Source: JAHELQ01 sp965603365
GTDB taxonomy: Bacteria; Acidobacteriota; Aminicenantia; UBA2199
DNA length: 12,903 nucleotides
Assembly (NCBI GenBank): GCA_965603365.1
Contig: CBFDCR010000109.1
Location: 1 to 12,903, forward strand
Direction of reading: 5' to 3'
The notes below the pieces were generated by a model that saw nothing but the letters and a program-made list of their open reading frames with translations, was not told where the DNA came from and did no database searches. Below are positions 12,624-12,903 of the stretch, one piece after another; position 1 is the first letter of the stretch, and every line of letters starts with the position of its first letter. The translations under genes and the position numbers were made by a program.

Positions 12624-12632
12624 ATTATATCA
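12624..12632 (-). promoter_or_regulatory. Extended -10 promoter of the hypothetical gene
   Basis: TGATATAAT on the minus strand: consensus TATAAT with the TG extension; no good -35 lies upstream because repeat copy G occupies that place. The box is 8 bases before the ATG at 12615 and 23 bases before the ATG at 12600. Confidence 0.5.
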
Positions 12633-12633
12633 T

Positions 12634-12667
12634 AGGAGTTTCCCCGGCCTGTCCCGTTTTTCGTCTC
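12634..12667 (+). repeat. Interspersed repeat copy G
   Basis: AGGAGTTTCCCCGGC, then CTGTCCCGTTTTTCGTCTCC. It carries the longer left extension also seen in copy D. It abuts the promoter of the hypothetical gene. Confidence 0.85.
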
Positions 12668-12733
12668 CTCATGAGGGACTGGTATGAAAATACATTATTT
12701 TTGTAAACGATAATACGTCCAGTAATCAACAAG

Positions 12734-12754
12734 GGGCGTTTTATTAAAACGCCC
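12734..12754. other. Near-perfect palindrome (hairpin)
   Basis: GGGCGTTT, loop TATTA, AAACGCCC; an 8-bp stem, palindromic apart from its centre. No T-run follows on either strand, so a terminator is possible but weak. The rest of 12668-12820 shows no gene I can support; the open frame across it runs through this palindrome and copy G. Confidence 0.5.
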
Positions 12755-12820
12755 AATGGTACACCCATATTGCAGTACGATACCGATAGCTGCCGGGGTA
12801 AACAAATATGGCCGCCTTTT

Positions 12821-12863
12821 GTCTCACTCCCCAAATCAATTTTTTACATCACAGCGGGGCGTT
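12821..12863 (+). repeat. 43-base direct repeat, right copy
   Basis: Begins GTCTCACTCCCC and ends GCGGGGCGTT. Gap-free match to 6181-6223 (34 of 43), same orientation. In the left copy this element lies 93 bases beyond the 3' end of a minus-strand FGE gene. Confidence 0.6.
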
Positions 12864-12869
12864 GCCGGA

Positions 12870-12903
12870 GGGGGGGGCGCGGGGGGGTGTGTCTGCCCCC
12901 CCC
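12870..12903. other. G/C homopolymer tract with potential hairpin at the window edge
   Basis: G8, CGC, G7, an 8-base spacer TGTGTCTG, then C8. The second G run can pair fully with the C run. It may be a real structured element or an assembly-edge artefact; homopolymers of this kind are error-prone. Confidence 0.4.

Noticed and set aside
12625..12834. 69-codon minus-strand frame near the right edge.
   Set aside because: It runs through a palindrome and repeat copy G and has no ribosome site or recognisable sequence.

Overview
The window joins a conserved chromosomal block (positions 1 to about 5420) to an accessory region (about 5420 to the right edge). The organism is a Gram-negative-like uncultured bacterium of moderate GC content. 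Candidatus Aminicenantota is my guess from general style, with low confidence; no marker in the window settles it. Several sigma70-type promoters with exact 17-base spacers are visible, and the tRNA gene does not encode its CCA end.

Conserved block. On the minus strand, an operon-like run reads M50 site-2 protease, scpA, scpB, hisC, with a 4-base ATGA overlap between scpA and scpB and a Shine-Dalgarno for hisC that overlaps the scpB stop. On the plus strand follow an exported repeat-rich protein behind a very good promoter, a tRNA-Phe(GAA) behind another good promoter, and a TM1586-type nitroreductase. Directly after the nitroreductase stop lies a stranded coding remnant resembling the end of a BACON-like domain.

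Accessory region. Nearly all genes here are on the minus strand. Two large genes dominate: a 1102-residue NACHT NTPase and a 385-residue TIR protein. They have unrelated N-terminal signalling or effector modules but end in the same formylglycine-generating-enzyme-like (FGE/C-type-lectin fold) domain. The last about 35 residues of both match the layout of diversity-generating retroelement (DGR) variable regions. At ten aligned codons the first two bases differ while the third is the same C or T, the footprint expected from mutating AAC/AAT template codons. DNA similarity continues past both stop codons. The reverse transcriptase and template repeat are not in the window, so the pair would be diversified in trans. 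Between them lie a RelE/ParE-type toxin with its antitoxin and a 72-residue antitoxin-like protein just ahead of the NACHT gene.

Repeats. A short interspersed repeat with core CTGTCCCGTTTTTCGTCC occurs at seven recognisable places plus one internally deleted copy. All are in the same orientation, all are in the accessory region, and they sit at the gene-cassette joints. One copy covers the start of the NACHT reading frame and another ends a truncated hypothetical gene near the right edge, beyond which frameshifted coding debris is seen. An 11-unit, 21-base tandem array (5921-6151) lies just outside the NACHT cassette. A 43-base direct repeat (6181 and 12821) marks the 3' side of the NACHT cassette and recurs near the right edge, hinting at another related cassette beyond the window.

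Reading of the whole: a DGR-diversified, NLR/TIR-like conflict or signalling locus inserted next to a housekeeping block, with toxin-antitoxin genes and a mobile-looking short repeat.
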